NCBI RefSeq assembly: GCF_000005505.3
Contig: NC_016135.3
Location: 19,438,613-19,502,612, forward strand
Length of the DNA stretch: 64,000 nt
Source of the DNA: Brachypodium distachyon
Lineage: Eukaryota; Streptophyta; Magnoliopsida; Poales; Poaceae
Reading direction: 5' to 3'
The notes beneath the pieces are model-generated. The model was not told the origin of the DNA and made no database searches. It saw only the letters and a list, made by a program, of their open reading frames with translations. Positions 1 through 11,879 of this stretch are shown here, piece by piece; the first letter of the stretch is position 1; every line of letters starts with the position of its first letter. Made by a program: the position numbers and the translations under genes.

Positions 1-469
1 ACGGTGAAAGAAATTATATATTGCCTATAGGAAGAAAAAAATCCATCTCTTTAACCTCATGAGCATCCTCGCATTCCATTGAGTTGATGTTTCCTTTCCT
101 AAGCAATTCGGTACAAAATTGCCGCGCTTGAAACATGGCCTAAATTTGACAATGTAAAAATAAAATCATGGAGTCCATCTCTGAACATGTACGATATCAA
201 CCACTGTAGCAATTCAGCTTTTAAGTAGCAAATCTCGCCGTTCACAGTGTAATTTTCAATGCCTGCGGTGGCCAGCCCAAGACTAGAATCTTTCGTTGGT
301 TGGGAAGGAAATCGTCATGCACGCTCCTGTAGCACCAGCATGTTGCACGATGCCTTATAGGCTCGTGAAGGAAGCATCCACTGAACAGCATCAAAGCCAG
401 CACCTAACTGCCCACCATACGCACACGCGCCCTCACCTTCCCCTGTAAACTTTGAACATAATAAAAGTG

Positions 470-2365
470 CTTCTCCCTCCCTTCCCTTCCCTTCCTCTTC
501 CAAGGAGAGCCACCTTACATTCTCTCGTATCTCTTTCTCTCCCTCTCTCAATACACACAGGTGTGACGCTCTTCGAGAAGAGGAATAGAGAGGAAGACGC
601 AGCTGCTGGAAAGGTACGGACTCCCGGTCATAGTGTTGCTTTTTTTAAGCAGGATTCATAGTGTTGCTTGATCTTAATGTCGCTTCACTCCCAGGTTAAG
701 CAAGTTTTGGGTTTCAGATGCTCTGCATGCTGTGCTTACTCCTGAATCTATGTCTCTATTTGATTTTGGTCGTCGCCTTCCTCCTGCCTTCATGTTCATA
801 GTAGTTACTTAGAGTAAATTGCAGAACAGTATCGAACATATCGACAAAGTAAAGATTCATAGTTGCTTTCTTAGCATAGGCACCATTTGATCGTTACCTC
901 GTAGGCTGTTGGCAACTTGGCATGTCGCGGTCTTCTGAGGTTCCATGCTGCATCAAAGGATATGCACAAATTCTGATGCTGGTATATGATATAAAAAGTA
1001 ACAAAATCACTAGTCACTTGCAATTTCTCATGGATCATGTACTGATTGTTCTTTTTTGAAGGAAAAGCATTTACAGTACATTATAAATGTCATGATCATA
1101 TAGTATTATTCTAGTAATCTACCAGTGTCTTACGGCCTTGTCAGCTATGTTAGACGTAACTACTAACTAGCTTGTTAGATGGTACATCTACATGAACATG
1201 AGCTACACACTTTAGTCTGCCATGTTCACATGTCTTAAAAAACACTGCCTCAGCTTACTGCTTTCTTTTCTGAACAAAATGCGGGAAATGTGCACTCCAA
1301 TAAATTTCCTATCAAATTGATATCAGGATTAACATAACATCAACCAGGTCTGAAAATTCCCCTTGTAAGTTCTAACTAAAAGCATGAATTTATAGCATGG
1401 TGTTCCCATTTTATTTGTAATCGTTTTGTCTAACATGACATTTAGGAAGTGCCAAGCCAAACACATGGGCTCCCATGTGTGTGTGTGTGTGTGTGTTTTC
1501 TTCTATCTGGTCTTTTTATTGACATCTTGCCAAAGTGTTTAATCATTTGACAGCGACTAGAACCACTTTTTGATTATTGTACCCCCCGAGACAGACCAGT
1601 AGGTAGAAGGTACCAACTCAACAGATTATATTTATAGGACCAAAAGAAGCCAATAGTTAGGTTGGGTAGAACATACGTACTAGAATCTATAGTCATGTTG
1701 AAGAAAACAACATCATCTGCCATTTGCACTCAATGTTTAATATATAGGCATGTCTCACCAGCCAGTCTTAGTGGTTTCATGTGCTTGGTTTGTGAACGGT
1801 AACATGTTAATGATTAGCCTAATTTGGTGCAAGTAGGTGACGCTATATTGAGGTCCTGGTTATTGCCAATCTTAGGTCTTTGTAACATCTACATAACACA
1901 TACTAATGTTAAACAGTATCATAATATAACAAACTTAACAAAGATACCATCAAACTGTTATAATTCTTGACCATGACTTAGGGCAGCTAAGAATTTGACC
2001 CACTCCATTGTAGGACAAACATGGATGATCATAATTATCCATCTCCATCCATTGGTAAGGGCATTAACAAATAGTCGATAACTAACTAACTACCAATAAA
2101 CTCAACCAAATTTTGGGCCCCTCTCTCCTCATGTTATCTTGGACATCAAGACAGCTGGTTTTATATTCCAGATGAAAATGGAAAGCCATAGTCACATGTA
2201 GCTTAAAAGAACAACTAGACACTATCGCATCATTGCTAAGAAACTTTGTTGCACAAAAGCAACCAATTCAGGCTATGTTCTTCGGTGTGGCATGTATACC
2301 TTGCACCTAACTCTCTCCATGTATAATCTAACGTCAGATAAGCAAGGAAGCACCAGCTGGTCAAG
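470..2365 (+). promoter_or_regulatory. Putative 5' UTR exon and leader intron of the UXT-like gene
   Basis: A pyrimidine-rich stretch (about 470-560) follows an AATAAAA-like AT box near 458 and resembles a grass core promoter and leader. A good donor (AAG/GTACGG, intron from 614) and an acceptor (AACGTCAG, exon from 2338) would remove a leader intron of about 1.7 kb and leave a short leader before the ATG at 2366. No coding potential was seen between them. A GT dinucleotide run lies near 1477-1496. The transcription start and the intron are inferred. Confidence 0.35.
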
Positions 2366-5020
2366 ATGTCAGCCGGTTTACAGCTCGGGGTGATCGGGTC
2401 TCTCGCACTCTCAGTTGCATCTTCAGTTGCTATTGTCATCTGCAACAAAGCTCTCATCAGCACACTTGGTTTCCCATTCGGTTAGTGTTAGAGTCTTCAC
2501 GTTTTCAAGATTCTACGGAACTTGAACAACAAATTAAAGGCCAGGCGTGAATCAAATTTGCATACTTACAAACGATCCATGCTGAACTTTGTTGTTGTTT
2601 TCGAACCTATGTAGCTACAACATTAACAAGCTGGCATCTCATGGTGACCTACTGCACCCTCCATGTGGCACAGCGCTTGCATTTTTTTGAGCCCAAGGCA
2701 GTTGATGGACATACAGTGATCCTCTTTGGGTTGCTGAATGGCACCTCAATTGGACTACTCAACCTTAGTTTAGGATTCAACTCCATTGGATTCTACCAGG
2801 TAAGAGCTGTTTTATCTTTAGTGTCATTTTTCATAAACCATGCAAGCAAGTATTTCAAATTCAGTATGTTCTGCAGATGACAAAACTAGCGATCATACCT
2901 TTCACTGTGCTGTTGGAGACAATCTTTCTGAAGAAAAGATTCAGGTTCTGAAATAAAAACTCTGTACTTTATCTTAGGAGTCAACCACTATAAATTGCAT
3001 CCCATGGGTCAACTGTGAATGCACAACGATGCAAGATAGATAATGCTGCATGTACTGACGTAAATATTGAATTGACACGAGAAATTCTTGTGAACTCACT
3101 GTATAGTTTCTATTCACAGGGACAGTTAACTTTAAATTCGTTCTGCTACAAACATCAACTTTGCATCAAGTGAAAAAAAAAACTAATCATACTGAATCAT
3201 GACATGTGTATGCTTAGTTTTTCTACGTATATGGTACTTATTCTTATCAACATTGAGCTAATACCAATCCAACACTGTGCAGCGAGACTATCAAGCTTTC
3301 TCTTATGGTCTTACTTCTTGGAGTAGGCATCGCATCGGTTACTGATCTCAAGCTAAATCTACTTGGGTCCGTTCTTTCTGGCCTCGCCATCGCCACCACT
3401 TGTGTTGGCCAAATTGTATCCTAAATTTAATACTTTTATGCTCATCATCACAGTCCGAAAAACAGCAGGGTAAAAGAAAGAAAAATCTAGTTATGCAAAA
3501 TATCATATTTGCATCGCAACTTACAGTACTGATAATTGATAAGGCTGGTATTCTTAAAGAAACTAGACAAGAATCCTATATGTTATCTGTGAAGCACTGA
3601 ATTTCTTATTACTCTTCATGAAGTATGTTCCATAAACTTGCATTATCCATTCTACCAACATAATTTTTTTGGTAAATTCATACCTTGTCAACCAGGGCCA
3701 CATGGTATCCTTAACCTGATAAATTTGAATGAAGCTCACAAACACAATACAGAAGAAACTGAAGGTCTCCTCAACACAGCTTCTGTACCAATCTGCACCT
3801 TATCAAGCAGCAATTTTGTTTGCGACTGGCCCCTTTGTGGATCAACTACTCACAAATCGCAGTGTCTTCGCCCACAAATACTCCACTCCAGTTGTGGTAT
3901 GTTCTTTATACATCGTCCAATGGCAAATATCTGAAAATGAGATATTTATAATTACTCTGGAATCTTAATATTCCTTTCAAAAAGGATGTGTATCAATCTA
4001 ATTGCTTGAATGATACCACATTTTAATGATAGTATTGGTTGATTGACACTAGAACATGTATGTTACCCATTATTAGAAAGTAAAAAATTACTTTTGGATA
4101 TGCCTCAAATTGGACAGACAATGACATGCAAATTGATGCTATCTATCATGAATTATATGTAGGCTTTCATCATCCTATCTTGCTTGATTGCGGTGTCTGT
4201 GAACTTCAGTACATTTCTTGTGATTGGAACAACATCTCCAGTGACATACCAGGTGCTCGGCCACCTTAAGACATGCCTGGTTCTCTCTTTTGGCTACACT
4301 CTACTACACGATCCCTTCACCATGAGGAACATATTAGGTATTCTGGTTGCCATATTTGGTATGGGATTGTATTCCTGGTTCTCAGTGAGGGAGAGCAAGA
4401 AGAAGTCAACAAATGATGCACTGCCAGTCTCACAGGTTTGATTTTGCCTCCAACCTTGTATAATATTTAATAGAGATGATACTTGTCATGGTACAAAATA
4501 GAAGAAAAGTAATCCACATAGGCAGCCATGCTTACAACTGTTCTGCCCCTAGTCTTAGCGGATAAAAAATCAATTCCCCGAATTAAATACATCAACAATG
4601 AAATAAGCATTCATATTTGAAAATTGAGACTGTAAATCAAATGAATTGGCCTAATCATGTACAGGATCAGTATTTTCAAACTGTATTTGGCAGCAAACGA
4701 CAAATAAGATGGTTTAAATGTTGTAGGACATACAATTATATGCACGTTTCTGCTCCATAGACTTGATAATATTATTTTTTCTGCAAATCCATTGTCCAAT
4801 ATTGGAACCGGTGCTTGTAAGTTTAATTTAATTATGATGAATCTATTGATAAAATTGGCAACTCATTTAAGTGCAGTTTAACTTACTCCCAAATTTCAGT
4901 TTCACCCAACTGATGTTTTTGATGTCTTTGTAGATGCCAGATAAGGAGACTGAACCACTTTTGGCAACCAAAGACAACAGCGATACCAAAAAAGCAAATG
5001 GTGTATCTCATGACTGCTAA
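2366..5020 (+). CDS. UXT: UDP-xylose transporter-like nucleotide-sugar transporter
   Basis: Seven coding exons give a 340-residue protein: 2366-2480, 2615-2799, 2877-2944, 3283-3415, 3735-3896, 4163-4435 and 4934-5020. All junctions follow GT-AG and keep frame. The protein belongs to the triose-phosphate/nucleotide-sugar translocator (TPT/SLC35) family. The N-terminal membrane segment runs into VICNKAL, followed by TLTSWHLMVTYCTLHV, LSLGFNSIGFYQMTK, TCVGQI and TSPVTYQVLGHLKTCLV, all hallmarks of the plant UXT group. Ten hydrophobic segments are expected. The C-terminal tail (last exon) is short, charged and cytosolic in character. By family knowledge it should exchange UDP-xylose for UMP or related nucleotides across Golgi or ER membranes and so feed xylan and xyloglucan synthesis; the substrate itself is inferred. 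The ATG at 2366 is the first in frame and aligns with the family start. The gene appears intact. Confidence 0.93.
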
Positions 5021-5411
5021 GACTTCCATTGCTTAGTGTAGATATAGTATACACATCTACTCTTCGAGTTTAAAGGACCTGGAAAGCCATTTCTTTCCGT
5101 TCTTATGTTCTTTTGTAGAGAAGGAAAAGTGTTTCATATTGTATAGTGTATATTTTGACATCACAATTATTATTTGATTAATCCCTTTTCACACCTAAGA
5201 GTTCCAACTGAAGATTTACTAGTGAATATCACCTTGGTGCTACATTCTCCTATTTATCAAAACCCAGTTCCTACAAAAACCATCCAGCAACATTCTGTCA
5301 AGAGGATTACACACTATATAAGTATATCAACATTTCCATCCATTTAACTTCATTATTAAATTTACCTGGAGCTATAAAATGATTAATCCAATTACTGCAT
5401 CCAAAATGTTA
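5021..5411 (+). other. 3' UTR and spacer after the UXT-like gene
   Basis: This AT-rich sequence directly follows the stop codon and probably holds the 3' UTR (roughly to 5170, where the sequence becomes very AT-rich). No further gene was recognised before the MITE at 5412. Confidence 0.4.
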
Positions 5412-5500
5412 CTCCTCCGATCCATAATAAGTGTCGGGGATTTAGTACAAATTTGTACTAACTATGTTCTAAATCTCCGACACTTATTATGGATCGGAGG
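5412..5500. mobile_element. Stowaway-type MITE (89 bp)
   Basis: The near-perfect inverted repeat starts CTCCTCCGATCCATAATAAG and ends with its complement, flanked by TA on both sides (5410-5411 and 5501-5502). TA target duplication and these termini are typical of Stowaway (Tc1/mariner) MITEs in grasses. Confidence 0.85.
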
Positions 5501-5705
5501 TAGTACTATTTATCATACAGTAGTCAATAGTAATAACGATAACCATCAGAAATGTCTGTCACATGTCCTGTGGGTTAGTACACATTGTTGCACAACTACC
5601 AACATTGAGACACTAAAGTATGCTTTAGCTTCCACATACATAATGTTTACATCAAACCTGATACAGAATCAATTAGTAGAGATGGCATTCCACATATTAG
5701 CTCTA

Positions 5706-7322
5706 CTAGTACGTTGCCCATGTGTTGGTATGGAACAAATAAATGTCAAACAAATTTGTAACCAAACTCAAAGATGGGTTTTCACATGTGTACTCCGCAT
5801 TACTACTTTTCTAAACATCCTGACTACAAAACTCAATCTCCTTTACTTATACCTCCGCCCGGCTTTTTTGCTTGGGTCCGAAAGTACACTCTCCCTCCCT
5901 CTGGTTCCTCGCCCAAGCATCTTACGCTCCCCACACTTGCTACTCCTATATCGCATAACCTACGACCTCTCTTAATTAGCAAGTTGTTGTCGGGGTTGAT
6001 CATTGGTTACAGTTGGAATGACAACAACATTATGGAGTGGAACATCTAATTCTAATTATACTTCTAATTCTGCTTGTTATATAGGATTAATTATATAGGA
6101 CTGAAATAATTTACAAAGAAACAAAAATACCAATTTATGGAAGTACGCATATACTGCAAGGAATGCTAGATGAATATAATAAAATGCATAGGATGATGGG
6201 ACAATAGGGAGGGATTCATACGTGTACCTCCTAAGAACCACGGCGTCAGGCTGCCCAAAGTAATTCTCTTAGCAATGAGGCACTAAAAAGAATAGCCAAA
6301 GCATATACACATGGAAGTAAATCTAGCCAAAAAGAACCAAACATTTTTACTTCGGAATGAAGTGCATAGAATTCTTTGAAGGATGGAGTGCATAGAATTT
6401 CCAATAACAGTTACTATCGCTCCAAAGCACTTTTTCTCAATGTCCAAGGTAACCTCTGATAAGATGGTAACCACTTGAAAGTCAAGACTACAAGTTTAGG
6501 AAAACTAATGTACAATCTCAAACAAAATATGTCATGAAGAAACACCTTCCAGAACTGAAATAATTTTGGGCCGAACGAACACCTCCTCTTTTCTTTGCCA
6601 GCTGTTAGTTGTTGTTTTTTTCCAGAGGAAGAGAGGAAGAGCAGCAGCAGGTCTTTGGTTGCTTATTTCAGTAACGCCTCTCACGAACACCTCCTCTTCT
6701 CCAGAATCTTCTAGGCCATGGTGGCGGGGATGGTGCAGGACGCGGGGGGCATGGTGGCGGCGGCGGCGGGGATGGGCTGGCGGCTACCGTGGCGCAGGCC
6801 GCGACTGCCACAGGGGGGCATGGCACAGCTGCAGCCAGCAGGTCTCTTCTTCAAATCCGGATCAAAAATCTCTTCTCTCCATGCTCGGATCTCTCTATTC
6901 CAAATCCCAAATCTTCACTCCCTAACAGATTTGGTTCTCATGGATGTGGTTCAATTCGAATCATGGGAGGTGGACTTGGCGATGTGGTAGCAGGCTAGCA
7001 GCGTGAGAGGTGTAAGGTATGAAAATGAAGGCCCACATGTAAGAGGTCAGAGGATAGGACGACGTACCGCCACCACCAATTGCCTTTTTTATAAGAGTAG
7101 TACTCGGATCTCTCTATTCCAAATCCCAAATCTTCACTCCCTAACAGATTTGATTCTCACGGATGTGGTTCAATTCGAATCACGGGAGGTGGACTTGGCG
7201 ATGTGGTAGCAGGCTAGCAGCGTGAGAGGCGTAAGGTACGAAAATGAAGGCCCACATGTAAGAGGTCAGAGGGTAGGACGACGTACCGCCACCACCAATT
7301 GCCTTTTTTATAAGAGTAAAGA
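5706..7322 (-). mobile_element. Non-autonomous Helitron with duplicated 5' end
   Basis: Read on the minus strand, the element begins TCTTTACTCTTATAAAAAAG (at 7322) and ends ATGGGCAACGTACTAG (at 5706). It sits between A and T, as expected for a Helitron (5' TC, 3' CTRR). The 5' region has the GGTGGTGGCGGTACGTC motif also present in the Helitron at 16855. The first 219 bp or so are present twice in tandem (6884-7102 and 7103-7319). No Rep/helicase sequence was seen, so it depends on another element. GC-rich sequence at 6700-6850 may be captured gene DNA of unknown origin. Confidence 0.7.
6884..7319. repeat. Tandem duplication of a 219-bp unit
   Basis: Copy one runs from CTCGGATCTCTCTATTCC at 6884 and copy two restarts with the same sequence at 7103. 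The two copies differ at only a handful of positions. Each contains a complete Helitron-like 5' end (minus strand). Confidence 0.85.
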
Positions 7323-7330
7323 TACTGAAA

Positions 7331-7526
7331 CTAGCTAAATGCACGTGTGTTGCTACTATCTCAAAATATACATCAATCCAATCAACTGTAGTCAAAAGAT
7401 TCTGATACGTATATCTACTATATTGAATGGGCAATTAAATTCGTTTCATAACAATATAGGGAATAGTCTCAACAGATTGGACGGACAACCACCAACTCAG
7501 ATCTTTATAAGAAGTAGAAGTAAAGA
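7331..7526 (-). mobile_element. Short (196-bp) non-autonomous Helitron
   Basis: On the minus strand it begins TCTTTACTTCTACTTCTTAT and ends GCACGTGCATTTAGCTAG, flanked by A and T. It lies 8 bp from the larger Helitron in the same orientation. The GCACGTGC palindrome just before the CTAG end is the usual 3' hairpin. Confidence 0.6.
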
Positions 7527-8202
7527 TCATACCTGCTACACTGCTAGTGACTGTCAAACCTCTTGAGGAAAATAATGCCGTTGAAATTTTTACAATTGTC
7601 CATCATAGCATTGCTATATGTATGCCTGTTGCCCCCTTGGTGGATCCATTCAGTAAATGTTGCCTTCAAATAATACATATATCACAGAGCTAGCTTGCAT
7701 GTGATATGTTACTCTGAACTTCGTTCAGCAAGAAATCCACACAGACAAGCTACTTTAAAAAGGAATATCGTCCCGACAATAGATTCTTGCCCAGGAATCC
7801 TTTATCTGGCTCAACGGCTAAAATCCTACTCAGCAGGCCCATGTGGATTGTGGATGATTCAAAGAGATTTAACTTGTCCCTTATGTATCAAATAGCAATA
7901 TCCCTTCAGTAGCTCCTCAGCAAGGTCGCTATGTGCACCGTCCAATCCACCTGGTAAGACATACTTCTCATCAAATAGGCAAGTTCACATCTGGAAGCTA
8001 AAGGAAGGAGCAAAAAAACACAAAGGGATAGCTTCTGGTCAGTGGTCACAAGCTTATATCTTCTTTCCATCTATGCAAAAGGAAAGGAACATCCAGCTGC
8101 CTGTTGATATTAAGTTATCAAAAATATAGCACAAAGACAATCAGAATGCAGCTTCTGTACGTTGGGAGTCTCCAAGTTCGGCGATGACTGCTTTGACCTA
8201 AC
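7527..8202. other. Spacer; probable 3' UTR of the PPR gene in its right part
   Basis: No open frame with coding character was found. The part nearest 8202 is likely the 3' untranslated region of the minus-strand PPR gene. Confidence 0.4.
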
Positions 8203-10476
8203 TCAACCATATCCAGCTAACGTTTCTTCTTCATCTGACAAACCATTACCTGTAAGGTCAAAACTAGCATGGTTACATGAAAGCTTTGGAACATAACCAG
8301 CTTTGATCATCTCCATTCCAACTAACTCTAGCATTGTATATATTTCCTCAGATTCTGGATGGGATCTGTCCTCTACTATAAAGACTTTTAGCTCACCCTT
8401 GAGCTTAACCCAACTCTTCCCTGGTGATTTTTTAACACCACTGCTTCTCATTGCCTTCTTTAATCTTGCAAACTCATTCCAATCACCAGAAGCAGAATAT
8501 ATGTTGCACAACAAGACATAGGCAGCTGAATGGGAAGGATCAATATTCAAAATACCTTCTGCTGCCCTCCTTCCCATCTCGACGTCATTATGTGTTTTGC
8601 TACCAGCTAGCAGGGTCTTCCACATTACAATATCAGGCTCAAATGGCATTTGATCAACAAACTTTGCTGCCTCAGTTAGTCTCCCAGCACGTGCCAACAA
8701 ATCAATGACACATGAACAATGCTCTCTTGTTGGAAGAACACCATGTTCAGGCTCCATAATACTGTAGTAATAGCAGCCTTCATCAACAAGACCGACACGG
8801 CTGCATGCTGTGAGAACCCCAACAAAGGTTACATGATTTGGCCTGACTCCCAGGTTTCTCATCCTCGCAAATAGATCAAGCGCTTTCCTTGGATAACCAG
8901 ATTGGGCATAGCCAACAATCAAACTGCTCCAAGAGAACACATCAGAGTTGGTGCCCATCATTTCAAAGAGCTTCACGGCATCATCTAAACTTCCACATTT
9001 AGCATAAGTATCAATTAGACCATTACTCAGCATCGTATCATTCACAAGACCTACCTTGAAGGTACATGTGTGGACCTGTTTCACCATTTCAAAGTAACCC
9101 AACTCAGCAGAAGCACTCAGAACATTGTTTAAACTTATCCTGTCCAGACTCGGCAACGACCTCTGCAAGAGGTTGAACAACTTAAAGACAACTTCCAGAT
9201 GCTGGTGCTGCACACATGCAGTAAGAATGCTATTCCAGGTGACAACATCACGATCTCTGGTCTCATGAAAAACATCCATCGCAGAGGAGAAATCCATACA
9301 CCTCGCGTACATGCTAAGTAAAGAATTGCAAACTGAAACGTCCCCATCCAAACCCAATTTGACCAAGTAGGAGTGCATCAATCGGCCATGCTGAATAGCA
9401 TCACAGCCCACACACGCACATAATAAACCCCTAACAGTAATACCATCAGGCCTCAGGCCAGAACCTCTCATCTCAGATAACAGAACCATAGCCTCACTAA
9501 GGAGACCCTCTACAGAGCAAGCATTAATTATGGAATTCCAAGAAACCAAATCTGGCGCATCAATCCCATAAAACACTCTCTTCGCAGACTCCAGCTTCTT
9601 GCACCGGGCATACATGTCACTCAATGAACACCCTGCATACGAATTATGGTCCAACCTATACTTCACAGATAAGCTGTGAATTTGCTCCCCGTACTCCAAA
9701 CTACCCAGAACCCCACATGCACTAAACACGCTACCAAAATGGAACTCATTGGGATGATGCATGCCCTCAGCAACCATCTCCCTGAAAATCTGCAAAGCCT
9801 CCATTTCACACCCTTGCTGAGCAAACCCAGCAATAATCGACCCCCAGGAAATCGGGTCTTTCTCTCTCATCCTCCCAAAGAGCAAGAACCCATCTGCAAC
9901 CAAGCCACTCTTGGAGTACATCGTGACAAGCGCATTCTGCACGATCAAGTCACTTCCGTTCTCCGATTTCATCGCCTGAGCATGCACCTGCCTCCCGACA
10001 CCAATGTCCCCAAGCTCTGCGCAAGCGCGCACAGTACTGCCGAGTGCAAACTGGTCAGGCGCGGTGCCTGAACGTAGCATGGAAGAGAAGAGGCCGAGAG
10101 CATCAGTGGAGCGTCTGTTCTGTGCATGTGCCGCAATGACAGATGCCCAAGAGACGGGGTTCTTGGCGGGCATTTCATCGAACACGAGGCGGGCGGACTC
10201 TGGGGCGGCGCACCTGCCATACATGGTAATTAGATGGTTGTTGAGGACGGTGTTGCGGACAAGGTTGGGATCAGGGGAGGCGAGGAGGTGGCGGTGAACA
10301 AGGCAGCCGAGGCAGAGGGCGCGGAGGCGGGAGCATGTGGCGAGAAGGGCCGCGTATGTGGCGGCAGAAAGAGGAGCGGGAGCGGGGGAGGAGGGGATTG
10401 ACTGGAAAGCGTGGAGGGCGGCAGAGAGGCGACCGGAGTGGTAGAGCTGAAGGATGGTTCCGTTGGGATTCTGCAT
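8203..10476 (-). CDS. PLS-class pentatricopeptide repeat protein, E/E+ subgroup
   Basis: This intronless gene encodes about 757 residues from the first in-frame ATG at 10476. Tandem PPR motifs fill most of it, visible as repeats such as NALVTMYSKSGLVADGFLLF, PISWGSIIAGFAQQG and DVFSWSSLIVGYAQSG. The C-terminus has E and E+ motifs (ILNIDPSHSAAYVLLCNIYS and KVFIVEDRSHPESEEIY) but no DYW deaminase. The layout resembles Arabidopsis At3g53360-like proteins. By family knowledge such proteins bind organellar RNA and direct C-to-U editing or processing; the target is unknown. The open frame continues upstream to 10635 through an Arg/Ser-rich, transit-peptide-like stretch with no ATG. That extension runs into the arm of an inverted-repeat element. 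The original start may therefore have been lost, or 10476 may be used. The domain calls are firm; the start is not. Confidence 0.9.
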   Translation of the reverse strand: MQNPNGTILQLYHSGRLSAALHAFQSIPSSPAPAPLSAATYAALLATCSRLRALCLGCLVHRHLLASPDPNLVRNTVLNNHLITMYGRCAAPESARLVFDEMPAKNPVSWASVIAAHAQNRRSTDALGLFSSMLRSGTAPDQFALGSTVRACAELGDIGVGRQVHAQAMKSENGSDLIVQNALVTMYSKSGLVADGFLLFGRMREKDPISWGSIIAGFAQQGCEMEALQIFREMVAEGMHHPNEFHFGSVFSACGVLGSLEYGEQIHSLSVKYRLDHNSYAGCSLSDMYARCKKLESAKRVFYGIDAPDLVSWNSIINACSVEGLLSEAMVLLSEMRGSGLRPDGITVRGLLCACVGCDAIQHGRLMHSYLVKLGLDGDVSVCNSLLSMYARCMDFSSAMDVFHETRDRDVVTWNSILTACVQHQHLEVVFKLFNLLQRSLPSLDRISLNNVLSASAELGYFEMVKQVHTCTFKVGLVNDTMLSNGLIDTYAKCGSLDDAVKLFEMMGTNSDVFSWSSLIVGYAQSGYPRKALDLFARMRNLGVRPNHVTFVGVLTACSRVGLVDEGCYYYSIMEPEHGVLPTREHCSCVIDLLARAGRLTEAAKFVDQMPFEPDIVMWKTLLAGSKTHNDVEMGRRAAEGILNIDPSHSAAYVLLCNIYSASGDWNEFARLKKAMRSSGVKKSPGKSWVKLKGELKVFIVEDRSHPESEEIYTMLELVGMEMIKAGYVPKLSCNHASFDLTGNGLSDEEETLAGYG

Positions 10477-10613
10477 CTGAGGCAAGCCGGCGGTTCCGTG
10501 GCCGGAGTTGCAGCCCGCAGCCGACGAGCGGCGCCGTGGCGAGAAGGCGAGTAGGCCGTTTTTGGAATGCACCGTTAGAGACGACGGCGGACCAATGCAA
10601 ATCGGCCGAATGT

Positions 10614-11877
10614 CAGGGCATCTCCAAGGAAACACAAATCCTCACCGTTTGTAGTACATGAGCAAATACACGACCCCATGTGAAGCTCCATTTGTTCAAA
10701 ACTGGTTCACATACCCTCCCCCTCCCAATTTCTTTCTTAAGTTTGAGGAGAGCATGGAGAGTCCCCATCTGTGTAAAAGTCATCCAAACGGTCCGAGTTG
10801 TCCAATGCTAACCCCTCATTTATCTCTTCATGAGTCTTTGACATTTGGGCCAAGAAGACTAGTGAAAAAAGGTTTGGATGAGTGTCGTGGTGGTGTCACG
10901 GCAGATGCCATGTGATGGCTTAACTTGGGGCCGATGGACGGTGGAGGATCCAGAGGAGGGAGGACATGAAGGGAAACACGCACAAGTTGCACAAGCACAC
11001 ACGTCTTTACCCAGGTTCGGAACCCTCTTGCCGAGGTAAGACTCCTACTCCTGCTTTGTTGTATTAGCCGAGATAGAAAAGCTCTATAATGGCGCTCCTT
11101 GAGCTATATTCTTGAAGAAGGAGGGGAAACCCTAGATGTCTAAGTGCACCGTCCTCTTCTACAGAGGGTAAGGTTCTATTTATAGACTGCCCATGTCACA
11201 CTGGCATGTGGGCCGAGTCTAACGTCATCTTTTTTGTGCCTGCCAGGCACGCGGCTTGGTTCCCTCCGGGTGGCACCGTAGGAGACAAGACAACTTTACT
11301 TTTCCCTAACACACTGCAGAAAGTACCGCTATCCTCCGCCGGCTTCCTTCAGAGATTCTCTTTCGGTGCTTCCTCTCTGCAGTCGCCTGGCGTCGGTACG
11401 TAGGCGCTGACCGCTTTTTCTGAGATGATGATGGCGCTGCTTTATTTTGCACCGCGTGGTCAGGATAAGACCGTTGAGAGATCTCCGCTATCGTCGAGAT
11501 CAAGGTGCTTCTCCTTATCCTGCAAACTCATAAGACAAAATAGCCATGCTGGCTTAGTGTTAGTTTGACTTCACGATGCCGGCATATATAACTATGCCGG
11601 CCTTCCCTCCGTCATCTCGGCTAGAGTTGTGTCGCCATGGCCCTACCCGGGGTTATCCCCCCGACAATGAGTTTTGCACAAATGAGGATTGGGGACTCCC
11701 CATGCTCTCCCCGAATTGAGAAAAATTGTGTGTGTGTGTGGGGGGGGGGGGGGGGGGGCGACCACTTTTGAACAAATGAGGATTTTTATTGGATTGTGTA
11801 TTTTGCTCATGTATCCTATATGGACAGATTTGAACAAATGGAAAGGATTTGGGGATTCCCTTTGAGATGCCCTTAGT
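10614..11877. mobile_element. Long inverted-repeat (foldback/MITE-like) element with a nested solo LTR
   Basis: The left arm (about 10614-10790, starting AGGGCATCTCCAA) matches the reverse complement of the right arm (about 11672-11877, ending TTTGAGATGCCCTT). Shared blocks include TACATGAGCAAA, CATTTGTTCAAAA and GGAGAGCATGG. The loop was entered by the solo LTR at 10883-11666. Without the LTR the element is about 480 bp. No clear target duplication was found, so the superfamily is open. The right arm contains a G homopolymer of about 20 (11740-11759) after a GT run. Confidence 0.65.
10883..11666 (+). mobile_element. Solo LTR (784 bp) with 5-bp target duplication
   Basis: The sequence starts TGTCGTGGTGG and ends CCCCCCGACA, so the ends are TG...CA with inverted TGTCG/CGACA termini. 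It is bounded by ATGAG on both sides (10878-10882 and 11667-11671). A TATA-like box (CTATTTATAGA) near 11174 fits an LTR promoter. No second LTR, primer-binding site or polyprotein is present. It is a solo LTR left by unequal recombination of an LTR retrotransposon. Confidence 0.88.
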
Positions 11878-11879
11878 TG

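Noticed and set aside
25..140. Minus-strand open stretch with an acceptor-like TTTAG at its start (reads AMFQARQFCTELLRK and on to a TAA)
   Set aside because: It looks mildly coding, but it is short and cut off by the window edge, and no family or matching upstream exon was found.
5379..5975. 198-residue plus-strand open frame
   Set aside because: It runs across a MITE and the end of a Helitron, so it is not a gene.
10477..10635. Extending the PPR protein to a 810-residue form starting at GTG
   Set aside because: GTG is not a normal plant start codon and it lies in a transposable-element arm; the first ATG is at 10476.
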